Assembly (NCBI GenBank): GCA_002371115.1
Contig: DFFY01000074.1
Span: 14,767-33,979, forward strand
Source: Bacteroidales bacterium UBA3764
GTDB taxonomy: Bacteria > Bacteroidota > Bacteroidia > Bacteroidales > UBA932
Length of the DNA: 19,213 nt
Direction: 5' to 3'
Within the stretch, counting starts at the first letter, position 1. Each line of letters begins with the position of its first letter. Both the position numbers and the translations under genes were made by a program. Below the pieces are notes generated by a model. It was not told the origin of the DNA. It searched no databases and saw only the letters and a program-made list of their open reading frames with translations. This document shows, piece by piece, positions 5,591 to 13,893 of this stretch.

Positions 5591-8116
5591 ATGTTGAAAA
5601 AGGTATGGCTCTCCCTCATGCTGATGGGAGCGGTAGCTTTTGCCGCCGCCCAGACTACGCGTGTGCGCGGGGTCGTACGCGATGCCGACACCGGAGAGCC
5701 GCTCCCCTTTGTGGGCGTTTACTTTGACGGAACCACCATTGGCGTATCGACAGACCTGGACGGGCGCTATTCCCTGGAAACCCGCTCAAAAGACGCCCAG
5801 GTGCTCACCGCCTCGCTTATCGGCTACCAAAGCCTGTCCCAACCCGTGAACCAGGGGGCGTTCAAGGAGCTGAACTTCCGCCTGCACCCGGACCCCAAGC
5901 AGTTGAATGCGGCCTATGTGAAGCCGGACGACCGCTACATCAAGAGCATCCTGCGCAAGCTGGACCGCAGCCTGGCCGTCAACGACCCGGACAACGCACC
6001 AGACTGGAACGCCCGCATGTATTCCAAGATCGAGTTCGACGTCCAGAACCTGGAAGAACTCATGCGCATCAAGTCCCTGGACAGGAGCATCGGCTTTATC
6101 CGCGAATACACAGACACGTCGGCCATTACCGGCCGCTCGTACATTCCCGCACTCATCTCGGAAAACGTAGCCGACATTTATCACTCGAAGGACCCTTCCT
6201 TCAACCGGGAAGTGATGCGCGCCAGCCGTATTTCCGGCATGGAGGAAGACAACGTCGTGCGTCAGTTTACCGGAACCTATCTCCTGAAAACCAACTTTTA
6301 TAAGAGCACCATCGGGGTTTTCAACCTGCAGATTCCCAATCCGGCAGCGGAAAGTTCCCGTATCTTCTACAATTATTTCCTGGTGGACAGCCTGCAGGTA
6401 GAAGGGCGCAAAACCTATGTACTGCGCTTCCATCCCAAGAAACTGGTCACCTCGCCCACCTTAGACGGAGAAATGCAGATAGACGCCCAGGACTTCGGCA
6501 TCCGCAGCGTTACGGCCAGCCTGTCCGGAGAATCCAACGTAAACTGGATCCGGCACATCAACTTCAACATTCAGAACCGGCGCCTTCCCAACGGACGATG
6601 GTTCTATGGAGAAGAACGCCTTTTCATCGATTTTGCCCTCACGTCCAATGACGCCTCCCGTATTATCGCGTTCCTAGGAAACCGGCACATCGTTTACGAG
6701 GAGCCTGTTTTTGAACCGGTTACGGACCCGGACGCCCTTACGTCCAACGAACCGGTGGTGATGCGTGACGTCCAGTCCGGAGACGATGCCTACTGGGACA
6801 AAGTCCGTCCCTACCAGCTCTCGGAACGGGAACAGGGCATTTACCGCATGGTGGGAGAAATCCAGGACACCGGCCTGTACAAATGGACCTATGCCATTAC
6901 CCGCACCCTCGTCAACAATTACTATGAAGTGAAGCCCTGGAAATTTGAGTTTGGCCGATGGGCCCAGACTTTCGCCTACAACGACATGGAAGGCTTCCGC
7001 ATGCAGCTGGGAGGGCGTACGCTGAAGGAATTCTCCACCAAAGTGCGTTTGGGCGGCTACGTCGCCTTCGGATTCAAGGACCTCAGGCCCAAAGGTTTTG
7101 CGTCCCTGGAATGGATGCTGGGCCGGGAGAAAACCCGTAAAATCACGCTGGAAGCCAAGTATGACTATGTGCAGTTCGGCGGCGGCTACGTGTTCACCGC
7201 ACAAAACATCTTCTCCTCCTTCCTGGCCCGCGAACAAAGCAAAAAACTGAGCCTGGTCCGATACGTGGACGCGCTGTATGAACACGAGCTGGCCCATTGG
7301 TGCAACGCCTCCCTGCAATGGCGCACGCAGCGTGTGTGGAGTTACAGCGGGCCGGACATGAGCATGGAACGGGTCCGCTTCATTCCCTCCAACCTGGAGA
7401 ACACCCCGGAGAACGCCATTCCAAGCTTTTCCATGAATTCCCTCCGCCTGGGGTTCCGCTTCTCCTTTGACGAGCGCGTCAACCGCAACTACTTTGTCAA
7501 GACGTACATCTTCACCAAATATCCTACGCTGGACATCAACGTCACCGGTGGCTTCAAAGGCCTTACAAAGGATGACTTCAACTTCCTCAAGACAACGGCT
7601 TTTCTGGGCTGGAAGGTTCCGTCCACCGCTGTCGGCTTCGGGCGCCTGGAAATAGAAGGCGGCGCCATCTGGGGCAGTGTTCCCTATAACATGCTCAAAC
7701 TGCACGAGGGCAACCAGACCTTCTTCCTGGACCGCGGGGCGTACGCCTGCATGGATTATTACGAATTCCTGTCAGACCGCTGGATTACCGGTTTCTATGA
7801 GCACAATTTCAACGGCTTCTTCCTGGGAAAAATTCCCTGGGTAAAGAAGCTGGACCTTCGCGAAGTAGCAACGGTAAAAGTGGCCTGGGGCACCCTGAGC
7901 AACGCCAACCGGGATCCCCTGTTCACCCCCGGTGGCGGCGCTCCTTTCCATCTTCCGGCCTCCAGCAAAACCCTGGAAACGCCCTACGTAGAGGTGGGTG
8001 TCGGCATCTCCAACATTTTCCGGCTTATCCGGGTCGATGCATTCTGGCGGCTCACCCACCGGGAAAATGCCAAGAAAAATTTTGCAGTCAATATAGGCCT
8101 GGACCTTGAATTTTAA
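5591..8116 (+). CDS. DUF5686 outer-membrane protein with carboxypeptidase-regulatory-like domain
   Basis: An 841-residue exported protein. A signal peptide covers residues 1-20 (MLKKVW, hydrophobic core, AFAAAQ). Residues about 23-100 form a carboxypeptidase-regulatory-like beta domain (VRGVVRDADTGEPLPFVGV ... DLDGRYSLET), the fold that opens many Bacteroidota outer-membrane proteins. The rest matches DUF5686 as I remember it and is rich in alternating aromatic strands, ending in GLDLEF with a terminal Phe, as expected of an outer-membrane beta-barrel. Its function is unknown; TonB-dependent transport is not indicated because no plug domain is seen. It starts 23 nt after the SDR stop. A weak promoter-like CTTG (5555-5558), 20 nt, TACATTCG (5579-5586) could add separate transcription. 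An AraC-type gene follows after 2 nt. Confidence 0.85.
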   Translation: MLKKVWLSLMLMGAVAFAAAQTTRVRGVVRDADTGEPLPFVGVYFDGTTIGVSTDLDGRYSLETRSKDAQVLTASLIGYQSLSQPVNQGAFKELNFRLHPDPKQLNAAYVKPDDRYIKSILRKLDRSLAVNDPDNAPDWNARMYSKIEFDVQNLEELMRIKSLDRSIGFIREYTDTSAITGRSYIPALISENVADIYHSKDPSFNREVMRASRISGMEEDNVVRQFTGTYLLKTNFYKSTIGVFNLQIPNPAAESSRIFYNYFLVDSLQVEGRKTYVLRFHPKKLVTSPTLDGEMQIDAQDFGIRSVTASLSGESNVNWIRHINFNIQNRRLPNGRWFYGEERLFIDFALTSNDASRIIAFLGNRHIVYEEPVFEPVTDPDALTSNEPVVMRDVQSGDDAYWDKVRPYQLSEREQGIYRMVGEIQDTGLYKWTYAITRTLVNNYYEVKPWKFEFGRWAQTFAYNDMEGFRMQLGGRTLKEFSTKVRLGGYVAFGFKDLRPKGFASLEWMLGREKTRKITLEAKYDYVQFGGGYVFTAQNIFSSFLAREQSKKLSLVRYVDALYEHELAHWCNASLQWRTQRVWSYSGPDMSMERVRFIPSNLENTPENAIPSFSMNSLRLGFRFSFDERVNRNYFVKTYIFTKYPTLDINVTGGFKGLTKDDFNFLKTTAFLGWKVPSTAVGFGRLEIEGGAIWGSVPYNMLKLHEGNQTFFLDRGAYACMDYYEFLSDRWITGFYEHNFNGFFLGKIPWVKKLDLREVATVKVAWGTLSNANRDPLFTPGGGAPFHLPASSKTLETPYVEVGVGISNIFRLIRVDAFWRLTHRENAKKNFAVNIGLDLEF

Positions 8117-8118
8117 TT

Positions 8119-8871
8119 ATGTCGAATCACATTCAAATCAGCATGCTGGATGCCCAGGGAGACAATGAAGGATACCTGATGCATCCGTACAAAATTCCCT
8201 TCTTTTCATTCGCCTACCTGATGGAAGGCGAGGTGCTGGTAGAAGTCGATGGGCAAAACATCCTGGTAGGAGCCGGGCAGTTTATCCTGGTTCCGGAAAA
8301 CCTTGGCATCTTTGTCCGGTATTTCAAGAACTGCAACGGCTTTGTGGGCAGTTTCTCCATGGACTACCTGAAAGATGCTTCCTATGCCGTCCTGCGCACG
8401 GAAACGCCCATCGTCCAGAGTTTCTGGTTCGACGACGCCGTCTTTATCGGGGCGCTCATGAAACGCCTGTTCACCGCCTTCGAAGACCGGGACAAAGCCT
8501 TCCTGCAAAGCGGCCTGGACCTGATTCTTGGGCAGCTGCGGCCCAAAGGCAGCCTGGCTGCCGTTCCCGAAAAGTTTCTCCAGCTGGTGTTCGACCGTGA
8601 GAGGCAGCCACTCTCAGTGTCAGAATACGCAGATTTGCTGCAAGTTACGGCAAATTACCTAAATAAAACAGTGAAGTTCCATACCCACCGCACGGCCATT
8701 GACTGGATAGAGATTGCCCGCCTGAACATGGCCAAGCAACTGCTTAAAGACCCGGCCGTTCCCATTGTGGAAGTAGCGTCCCGCGTAGGGCTGGAGGACC
8801 AGTCTTATTTCTCGCGCTTTTTTAAAAAGAAAACGGGGCTCACGCCGTCTCAGTACCGCAGCGGCAAATAG
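8119..8871 (+). CDS. AraC-family transcriptional regulator
   Basis: A 250-residue regulator. The N-terminal half (about 1-110) looks like a cupin-type sensing domain, with HPYKIPFFSFAYLMEGEVLVEVDGQ and a GAGQFILVPEN turn. The C-terminal 95 residues carry the two helix-turn-helix units of AraC proteins: SVSEYADLLQVTANYLNKTV, then PIVEVASRVGLEDQSYFSRF and the closing FKKKTGLTPSQYR. It starts 2 nt after the stop of the DUF5686 gene and is presumably translated from the same message, so it may regulate this lipid/outer-membrane operon in response to a small ligand (inference). The last 22 nt overlap the end of the convergent trmO. Confidence 0.92.
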   Translation: MSNHIQISMLDAQGDNEGYLMHPYKIPFFSFAYLMEGEVLVEVDGQNILVGAGQFILVPENLGIFVRYFKNCNGFVGSFSMDYLKDASYAVLRTETPIVQSFWFDDAVFIGALMKRLFTAFEDRDKAFLQSGLDLILGQLRPKGSLAAVPEKFLQLVFDRERQPLSVSEYADLLQVTANYLNKTVKFHTHRTAIDWIEIARLNMAKQLLKDPAVPIVEVASRVGLEDQSYFSRFFKKKTGLTPSQYRSGK

Positions 8872-9527
8872 CCCGTTACCGTTACCACGCCCTCCTGCAC
8901 CTTGAAGTGGACGTCGGCCCCGTCAAAGGGCATGGCGTATTCTTTGTCCGGCTTGTCCTGATAGGCGGGACGCGGATCCAGCGCCAGAATTTCCGTGAGG
9001 GCCAGGCGCTGCTCCTCCGTGAAAGGGAGCGAGGCGGGAATCACCACCTGCAGACGGCGCTGCGGGGCGTCAGTGGCAAATCCGGAGCGGGCGTCCGGGT
9101 AACTGTCGGCATAGACAATATAAGGCTTGATGTCGTAAATGGGCGTACCGTCCATCAAGTCCGCCCCGCGTACCAGCAGTTCTCCTTTTTCTATCCCCTC
9201 CAGTTCCACGCAGGAAAGGCCCAGCGGATTGGGCCGATAGGGAGAACGCGTGGCCCACACCCCCATGGCCGTGTTTCCGCCCAGGCGCGGAGGTCGCACG
9301 GTAGGCTGCCACTCCCCTTTTGCCGCTTTGTTGGCACTGAAGCCCCAAATGAGCCAGATGCGGCTGAAACCTTCCAAGCCGCGCAGGGACTGTGGTACCT
9401 GATAGGCTTTCTCAAAAACTACACGCCCATGAATATGGGCGCTGAGGGAACTTTGGCGGGGTATGCCAAACTTGGAGCCGAAGGGCCCCCTGTAATAAGC
9501 TACGGGTTTGAGGATACATTCCTCCAT
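8850..9527 (-). CDS. trmO: tRNA (N6-threonylcarbamoyladenosine37-N6)-methyltransferase TrmO
   Basis: A 225-residue TsaA/TrmO-family protein. The family hallmark TRSPYRPNPLGLS is present, followed by DLMDGTPIYDIKPYIVYAD, which forms the SAM-binding single-sheet barrel fold. TrmO methylates the t6A base at position 37 of certain threonine tRNAs, refining ACY decoding. The N-terminal LKPVAYYRGPFGSKFGIPRQ and the C-terminal extension (RLALTEILALDPRPAYQ) fit the full-length bacterial form. The ATG at 9525-9527 is 2 nt after the SEC-C stop, indicating co-transcription as the last gene of the gcv run; the in-frame TTG at 9533 is less likely because it lies inside the preceding gene. The end overlaps the araC-type gene by 22 nt. 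Confidence 0.92.
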   Translation of the reverse strand: MEECILKPVAYYRGPFGSKFGIPRQSSLSAHIHGRVVFEKAYQVPQSLRGLEGFSRIWLIWGFSANKAAKGEWQPTVRPPRLGGNTAMGVWATRSPYRPNPLGLSCVELEGIEKGELLVRGADLMDGTPIYDIKPYIVYADSYPDARSGFATDAPQRRLQVVIPASLPFTEEQRLALTEILALDPRPAYQDKPDKEYAMPFDGADVHFKVQEGVVTVTGYLPLRY

Positions 9528-9529
9528 GT

Positions 9530-10759
9530 TCAAGACAGGTATTTACCGTGACAGTGGCAATAGCGGAGACCGCTTCCGCAGGGGCAAGGGTCCTCCGGCG
9601 CCACATGGGGAATGGCAAAGCCCATGGGAAGATAGCCGGCGGCATCCATGTCGGCGGCATAGCCATCCGTAACGGTGGGTTCCGGCATGCTCCACTGCGG
9701 ATAATCTTCGCCGCTATGCATATCCGGCTCAGGAAGGGTTTTCCAGGCTTCCCAGTCGGCCTGGCACAGCCCCGTCTCCGCCGCAGTGCGCCCACAGAGG
9801 AGCCATTTGGGAACGGAATCGGCATAGGCGCGCACAATGCGGCAGCACTCCAGCCAGCTGCTGTCATCCAGCGCAGGACAGAGCGGACTGTCCATCAGCG
9901 GAGAAAAGAGCGCATCGTTCTGCTGCTCCGTATATTGGGCTTCCAGCCAGGTGTCATGCTCCGCCTTTACCAGGTCGAATCCTTCATAGCCCAGCCGGCG
10001 GTACAGCTGCTCCAGCCGCATCCCTTCCGGGGTCTTGAGCCCGACGGTGAAATAAGGCGCGCCGGCACCGGCATCGAAGGCCTCTTTGGGGTCGAACATC
10101 TTGTACTTCCGCTGTTTCAGCTGCTTGCGAATCGAGAAGATTTCCTCCACATTGTCCACGCAGGGAGAACATACATAGTCCCCGAAGCGGTCGTTGTAGC
10201 GATACATCTTTACCAGCGGGCTCTGATGCAGGATGCCGGTAAGCGTTTGTAAATCGGGGCCGTAAGCTTTCTCGTACCAATCCATCAGCATATCCACGAA
10301 CTTCTCCGTGGGGATGATTCCGTACAGGTTCATGTACCCCAGCCCGATGCGTTCCACCTCATACTGGCCGTTTTTCTCTCCCTGCCGCAGCACCTTGTCC
10401 ACTTCCGGCGCCACGATGTCGTACAGTTCCCGGCTGATCCAGACTTTGTGGAAGTGCTCGTCGGAGTCGTCGTACTCCACCAGGCCCACAGCCTCCAAGA
10501 GCGAAGGATAGTCTGCAAAGTCTTGATACTGAACCTTCTCCGGGCCGGCATGCACCAGTTCCCGGAGCAGACGGACGTCGCGCTCCATCAGGTGCGACAT
10601 CCACCTGCGCGGCTGAGCGCGCAGGTAGGTGTGCAACTGGTCCACCAGCTGGGATTTCCTCAAACGGGGGCTGAGATTGTCCCCCAGGATGTTCCCGAGG
10701 TCCTGCAGCTCCATCTTCTGGAATCCGTCCAGTATGGTATGTAACGTCCGTTCCTTCAT
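9530..10759 (-). CDS. SEC-C metal-binding motif protein
   Basis: A 409-residue soluble protein. The N terminus holds a SAP-like helical pair (LSPRLRKSQLVDQLHTYL, about residues 28-45) that in other proteins binds nucleic acid. The middle, about 300 residues, I do not recognise. The C terminus is a SEC-C zinc motif, CPCGSGLRYCHCHG, in which Cys392, Cys394, Cys403 and His404 fill the CxC-x8-CH positions. SEC-C motifs occur at the end of SecA, where they bind zinc and SecB or ribosomes, and in many uncharacterised proteins. The gene lies between gcvPB and trmO and probably has its own promoter in addition to read-through. No link to glycine metabolism is evident from the sequence. Confidence 0.8.
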   Translation of the reverse strand: MKERTLHTILDGFQKMELQDLGNILGDNLSPRLRKSQLVDQLHTYLRAQPRRWMSHLMERDVRLLRELVHAGPEKVQYQDFADYPSLLEAVGLVEYDDSDEHFHKVWISRELYDIVAPEVDKVLRQGEKNGQYEVERIGLGYMNLYGIIPTEKFVDMLMDWYEKAYGPDLQTLTGILHQSPLVKMYRYNDRFGDYVCSPCVDNVEEIFSIRKQLKQRKYKMFDPKEAFDAGAGAPYFTVGLKTPEGMRLEQLYRRLGYEGFDLVKAEHDTWLEAQYTEQQNDALFSPLMDSPLCPALDDSSWLECCRIVRAYADSVPKWLLCGRTAAETGLCQADWEAWKTLPEPDMHSGEDYPQWSMPEPTVTDGYAADMDAAGYLPMGFAIPHVAPEDPCPCGSGLRYCHCHGKYLS

Positions 10760-10767
10760 AAGGGTGG

Positions 10768-10797
10768 CAAAGTTACGAATTTTCCTGGTATTTCAAG
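10768..10797 (-). promoter_or_regulatory. Internal promoter before the SEC-C gene
   Basis: The minus strand reads CTTG (10797-10794), an 18-nt spacer and TAACTTTG (10775-10768). The -7 box is a perfect TAnnTTTG and its TAA is the stop codon of gcvPB. The box ends 8 nt before the SEC-C ATG, again implying a very short leader. Confidence 0.5.
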
Positions 10798-12179
10798 ATA
10801 GGATTTCGTGCGGCCGTGGTCTCGTCCGGACGGGAAATGGGCGTATTGTGCGGGGCATCGTGCAGGATATTCGGGTCCTGGGCGGCCTCGGCGGCAATTT
10901 TCCGCATCACTTCTATGAACGCGTCTATGGTTTCCTTGCTTTCCGTTTCCGTGGGCTCTATCATGAGCGCCTGGTGGAACAGCAGCGGGAAATAGATAGT
11001 GGGCGCGTGGAAACCGTAGTCCAGCAGGCGCTTGGCCACGTCCAGCGTGGTGGCGCCGGGGACATCGTCATGGGCACCGTCGTTGATAAGGCCATCGAAC
11101 ACGAATTCGTGCTTGCAGACGCCCTCGATGGGCAGTTTGTACACGTCCTTGAGGCTTTCTTTGATGTAGTTGGCGCTCAGGACGGCGTACTGGCCCACCT
11201 TGCGCAGGTGCTCCTGCCCCAGGGCCAGGATGTAGGCATAGGCCCGTAAAATGACGCCGAAGTTGCCGTGGAAGGCAGACACGCGGATGGCGGGCAGGCA
11301 ATCCACCAGCTTCCGGGCCACGCCCACGGGACCGGAACCGGGACCGCCACCGCCGTGCGGCGTGGAGAAGGTCTTGTGCAGGTTCAGGTGCATGATATCA
11401 AAACCCATGTCGCCGGGACGCACCACACCCATGAGCGGGTTCATGTTGGCGCCGTCGTAATACAGCAGGCCGCCGGCCGCATGGACCAGCGCGGCGATGG
11501 TCCCAATTTCCGTCTCAAACAGGCCCAGCGTGTTGGGATTGGTCATCATGATACCGGCCACCTCGTCGGTGAGGAGCGGCTTGAGGGCTTCCACGTCGAT
11601 GCGGCCGTTGGCCAGGGACTTTACCTCCACCACTTCCAGGCCGCAGACGGCTGCAGAGGCGGGATTGGTTCCGTGGGCGCTGTCCGGCACAATCACCTTG
11701 GTGCGCTTGAGGTCACCGCGGTTGATATGGTACTGGCGCATGAGCATGAGACCAGTGAGCTCACCGTGGGCACCCGCGCAGGGAGCGAAGGTGAACTTGT
11801 ACATGCCGGTGATGGCGGCAAGGGCCTTGTCCATCTCCTCATAGACCTTGCAGGCACCTTCCGTCAGGCGGGCGGGCATCAGCGGATGCAGGCCCTGGAA
11901 GCCCTGCAGGGCAGCCATTTCCTCGTTGATTTTGGGATTGTACTTCATGGTGCAGGAGCCCAGCGGATAAAAGCCGGTATCCACGCCGAAGTTCATCTGG
12001 GACAGGTTGGTGTAATGGCGCACCACGTCCGGTTCGCTCACCTGCGGCAGGGCCAGCGGAGCCTGGCGGCGCAGGGCAGCAGGCAGCTCCCCTGCCGCCG
12101 GGAAGGCGTTCCTCGGAAGCGAATAGCCGCATCGGCCCTCCCGGGAGCATTCGAAAATGAGTTTGTCGTAGTATTTCAT
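10773..12179 (-). CDS. gcvPB: Glycine dehydrogenase (decarboxylating) subunit 2
   Basis: A 468-residue PLP-binding half of the P-protein of the glycine cleavage system. The cofactor lysine lies in HLNLHKTFSTPHGGGGPG (Lys codon 11375-11373). Other hallmarks are MNFGVDTGFYPLGSCTMKYNP near the N terminus, DSAHGTNPASA, and MTNPNTLGLFE. With GcvPA it decarboxylates glycine and loads the aminomethyl group onto lipoyl-GcvH. Here the P-protein is split in two genes, as in Firmicutes and Thermotoga, rather than one of about 950 residues. The start is 3 nt after the gcvPA stop, so translation is probably coupled. The length fits the split-subunit family. Confidence 0.96.
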   Translation of the reverse strand: MKYYDKLIFECSREGRCGYSLPRNAFPAAGELPAALRRQAPLALPQVSEPDVVRHYTNLSQMNFGVDTGFYPLGSCTMKYNPKINEEMAALQGFQGLHPLMPARLTEGACKVYEEMDKALAAITGMYKFTFAPCAGAHGELTGLMLMRQYHINRGDLKRTKVIVPDSAHGTNPASAAVCGLEVVEVKSLANGRIDVEALKPLLTDEVAGIMMTNPNTLGLFETEIGTIAALVHAAGGLLYYDGANMNPLMGVVRPGDMGFDIMHLNLHKTFSTPHGGGGPGSGPVGVARKLVDCLPAIRVSAFHGNFGVILRAYAYILALGQEHLRKVGQYAVLSANYIKESLKDVYKLPIEGVCKHEFVFDGLINDGAHDDVPGATTLDVAKRLLDYGFHAPTIYFPLLFHQALMIEPTETESKETIDAFIEVMRKIAAEAAQDPNILHDAPHNTPISRPDETTAARNPILKYQENS

Positions 12180-12182
12180 GGC

Positions 12183-13505
12183 CTATCCCTCCTTAACGGC
12201 TTTGACCAGGGCGTCAATTTCCGCCTTGGTCCGTTTTTCCGTAACGCAGAAGCTCACGTAACCCTCCTCCGTGGGAAGGGCGGCAAAGAAGCCCGCCTTC
12301 TCCAAGCGTTCCTGGAGACCGGCCTGCTTGGGTTTGAGCACGAATTCCTTCAGGAACGGCTTGCCGGGGAACACTTCCTCGAACTGGCCGGTTTTTAGGA
12401 GTTCACCATATAAATAATGGGCGCCGTCCGTGGAGAGCTTATTCACTTCTTTAAGGCCTTCCGGGCCCATCAGGGAAAGGTAAATGGTTACCCACAGGGC
12501 CATGAGGCTCTCGTTGGAGCAAATGTTGGAAGTGGCTTTTTCCCGCTTGATATGCTGCTCGCGGGCCTGCAGGGTGAGCACGAACACGCGGCGGCCTTCC
12601 TTGTCCACCGTCTGGCCCACAATGCGGCCGGGCATCTTGCGCATGTGCTCCTTCTTCACGGCCATGAAGCCCACGTACGGGCCGCCGTAGCTCAGGGGCA
12701 GGCCCAGGGGCTGGCCATCGCCAATGGCAATGTCCGCATCCCACTCGCCCGGCGTTTTTACCACCGCCAGCGCGGACGGGTCACAATACTCGATGAGGAG
12801 GCCCTTCTGAGCGTGGATGGCATCGGCAAAACCGGTATGGTCCTCCACAATGCCGTAACGGTTGATGGACGGAACGATTACACCCGCTACATCGTCCTTG
12901 GCGAGTTCCGCCTTAAGACAGTTGGGACAGGTCTGGCCGTTCATCACGGGCACGTAGCCAATTTGAACGCCATGGAAGCGGGCATAGGTTTCTACCACCT
13001 CCATCACATGGGGCAACAGGCCCCTGGACAGCAGCACGCGCGTTTTCTTGCGGGTGCAGGCCACGGCCATCTTCATGGCTTCCGCTGCGGCGGTGGGACC
13101 GTCGTACAGCGAGGCGTTGGACACGTCCAGGCCGGTAAGGGCACAGATGAGGCTCTGATACTCAAAGATATAGCGCAGCGTACCCTGCGAAATCTCGCAT
13201 TGGTACGGCGTATAGGCAGTCAGAAATTCCGAACGCGCGCAAAGGTACGGGATAACGGCCGGCGTGTAATGGTCATACGCGCCGGCGCCCACAAACACCT
13301 TCAGTTTGGCGTTCATGGCCTCCAGGGAGGCAAAGCAGTCGCGGATTTCCTGCTCGCTCATGGCGGGCGGAAGGGCATAGACGCCCTTGTGCAGGAACTC
13401 GGCGGGAACGTCGCTGTACAGTTCGTCCAGCTTTTTCACGCCGATTTTATCCAGCATGGCCTGGATATCCGCATCGGTATGGGGCAGATACGGTAAACGG
13501 GCCAT
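12183..13505 (-). CDS. gcvPA: Glycine dehydrogenase (decarboxylating) subunit 1
   Basis: A 440-residue N-terminal-half subunit of the split P-protein. It opens with LPYLPHTDADIQAMLDKIGV and carries the family blocks FVGAGAYDHYTPAVIPYL, FLTAYTPYQCEISQGTLRYIFEYQ, LDVSNASLYDGPTAAAEA and LSYGGPYVGFMAVKKEHMRKMPGRIVG. It pairs with GcvPB to form the active alpha2beta2 decarboxylase; the PLP lysine is on GcvPB. The ATG at 13503-13505 comes 1 nt after the gcvH stop and the TAG is 3 nt before gcvPB, so it sits in the middle of a tightly packed operon. I see no missing block or frameshift. Confidence 0.96.
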   Translation of the reverse strand: MARLPYLPHTDADIQAMLDKIGVKKLDELYSDVPAEFLHKGVYALPPAMSEQEIRDCFASLEAMNAKLKVFVGAGAYDHYTPAVIPYLCARSEFLTAYTPYQCEISQGTLRYIFEYQSLICALTGLDVSNASLYDGPTAAAEAMKMAVACTRKKTRVLLSRGLLPHVMEVVETYARFHGVQIGYVPVMNGQTCPNCLKAELAKDDVAGVIVPSINRYGIVEDHTGFADAIHAQKGLLIEYCDPSALAVVKTPGEWDADIAIGDGQPLGLPLSYGGPYVGFMAVKKEHMRKMPGRIVGQTVDKEGRRVFVLTLQAREQHIKREKATSNICSNESLMALWVTIYLSLMGPEGLKEVNKLSTDGAHYLYGELLKTGQFEEVFPGKPFLKEFVLKPKQAGLQERLEKAGFFAALPTEEGYVSFCVTEKRTKAEIDALVKAVKEG

Positions 13506-13506
13506 C

Positions 13507-13887
13507 TTACTCGCCGATATGAGCCTTGTAAGCGGCAGCGTCCATCAGGGCGTCCAGCTCCGAAGGCAGGGACATTTCCACCTTGATAATCCATGCGCCG
13601 TAAGCGTCCTCGTTCACCTTCTCGGGGGCGTCTTCCAGCTCGCCGTTCACCAGCACCACCGTGCCGGAAACCGGGCTGATGAGCTCGGAAGAGGCCTTTA
13701 CGCTCTCCAGGGCGCCGAATTCTTCACCGGCAATGACATCGTCCCCTTCCTCGGGCATATCCACGTAGGTGATGTCTCCCATTTCCTTCTGGGCGAAATC
13801 CGTTACGCCAATATAGGCAATGTTACCTTCCACCTTTACCCACTCGTGGGACTGAGAATACTTGAGGCCTTCAATAATCTTAGACAT
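13507..13887 (-). CDS. gcvH: Glycine cleavage system H protein
   Basis: A 126-residue lipoyl carrier protein. The lipoylated lysine is Lys64 in GALESVKASSE, preceded by SHEWVKVEGNIAYIGVTDFAQKE and followed by LISPVSGTVV, all standard for GcvH. It shuttles the aminomethyl group from the P-protein to the T-protein and the reduced lipoate to the L-protein (lipoamide dehydrogenase, not in this window). The gene starts 6 nt after the gcvT stop. A full-length copy with an acidic C terminus; nothing unusual. Confidence 0.97.
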   Translation of the reverse strand: MSKIIEGLKYSQSHEWVKVEGNIAYIGVTDFAQKEMGDITYVDMPEEGDDVIAGEEFGALESVKASSELISPVSGTVVLVNGELEDAPEKVNEDAYGAWIIKVEMSLPSELDALMDAAAYKAHIGE

Positions 13888-13893
13888 AATCAG

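Noticed and set aside
7283..7297. HELAH, an HExxH zinc-protease-like motif in the DUF5686 protein (His565)
   Set aside because: It lies in a stretch of alternating residues typical of a barrel strand, with no supporting peptidase context. It is probably chance.
6674..7705. A 343-codon open frame antisense to the DUF5686 gene
   Set aside because: It is a codon-bias shadow. The sense strand has a signal peptide and barrel-type strands.
11268..13496. Two long plus-strand open frames (376 and 359 codons) opposite gcvPB and gcvPA
   Set aside because: They are shadows of strongly conserved minus-strand enzymes.
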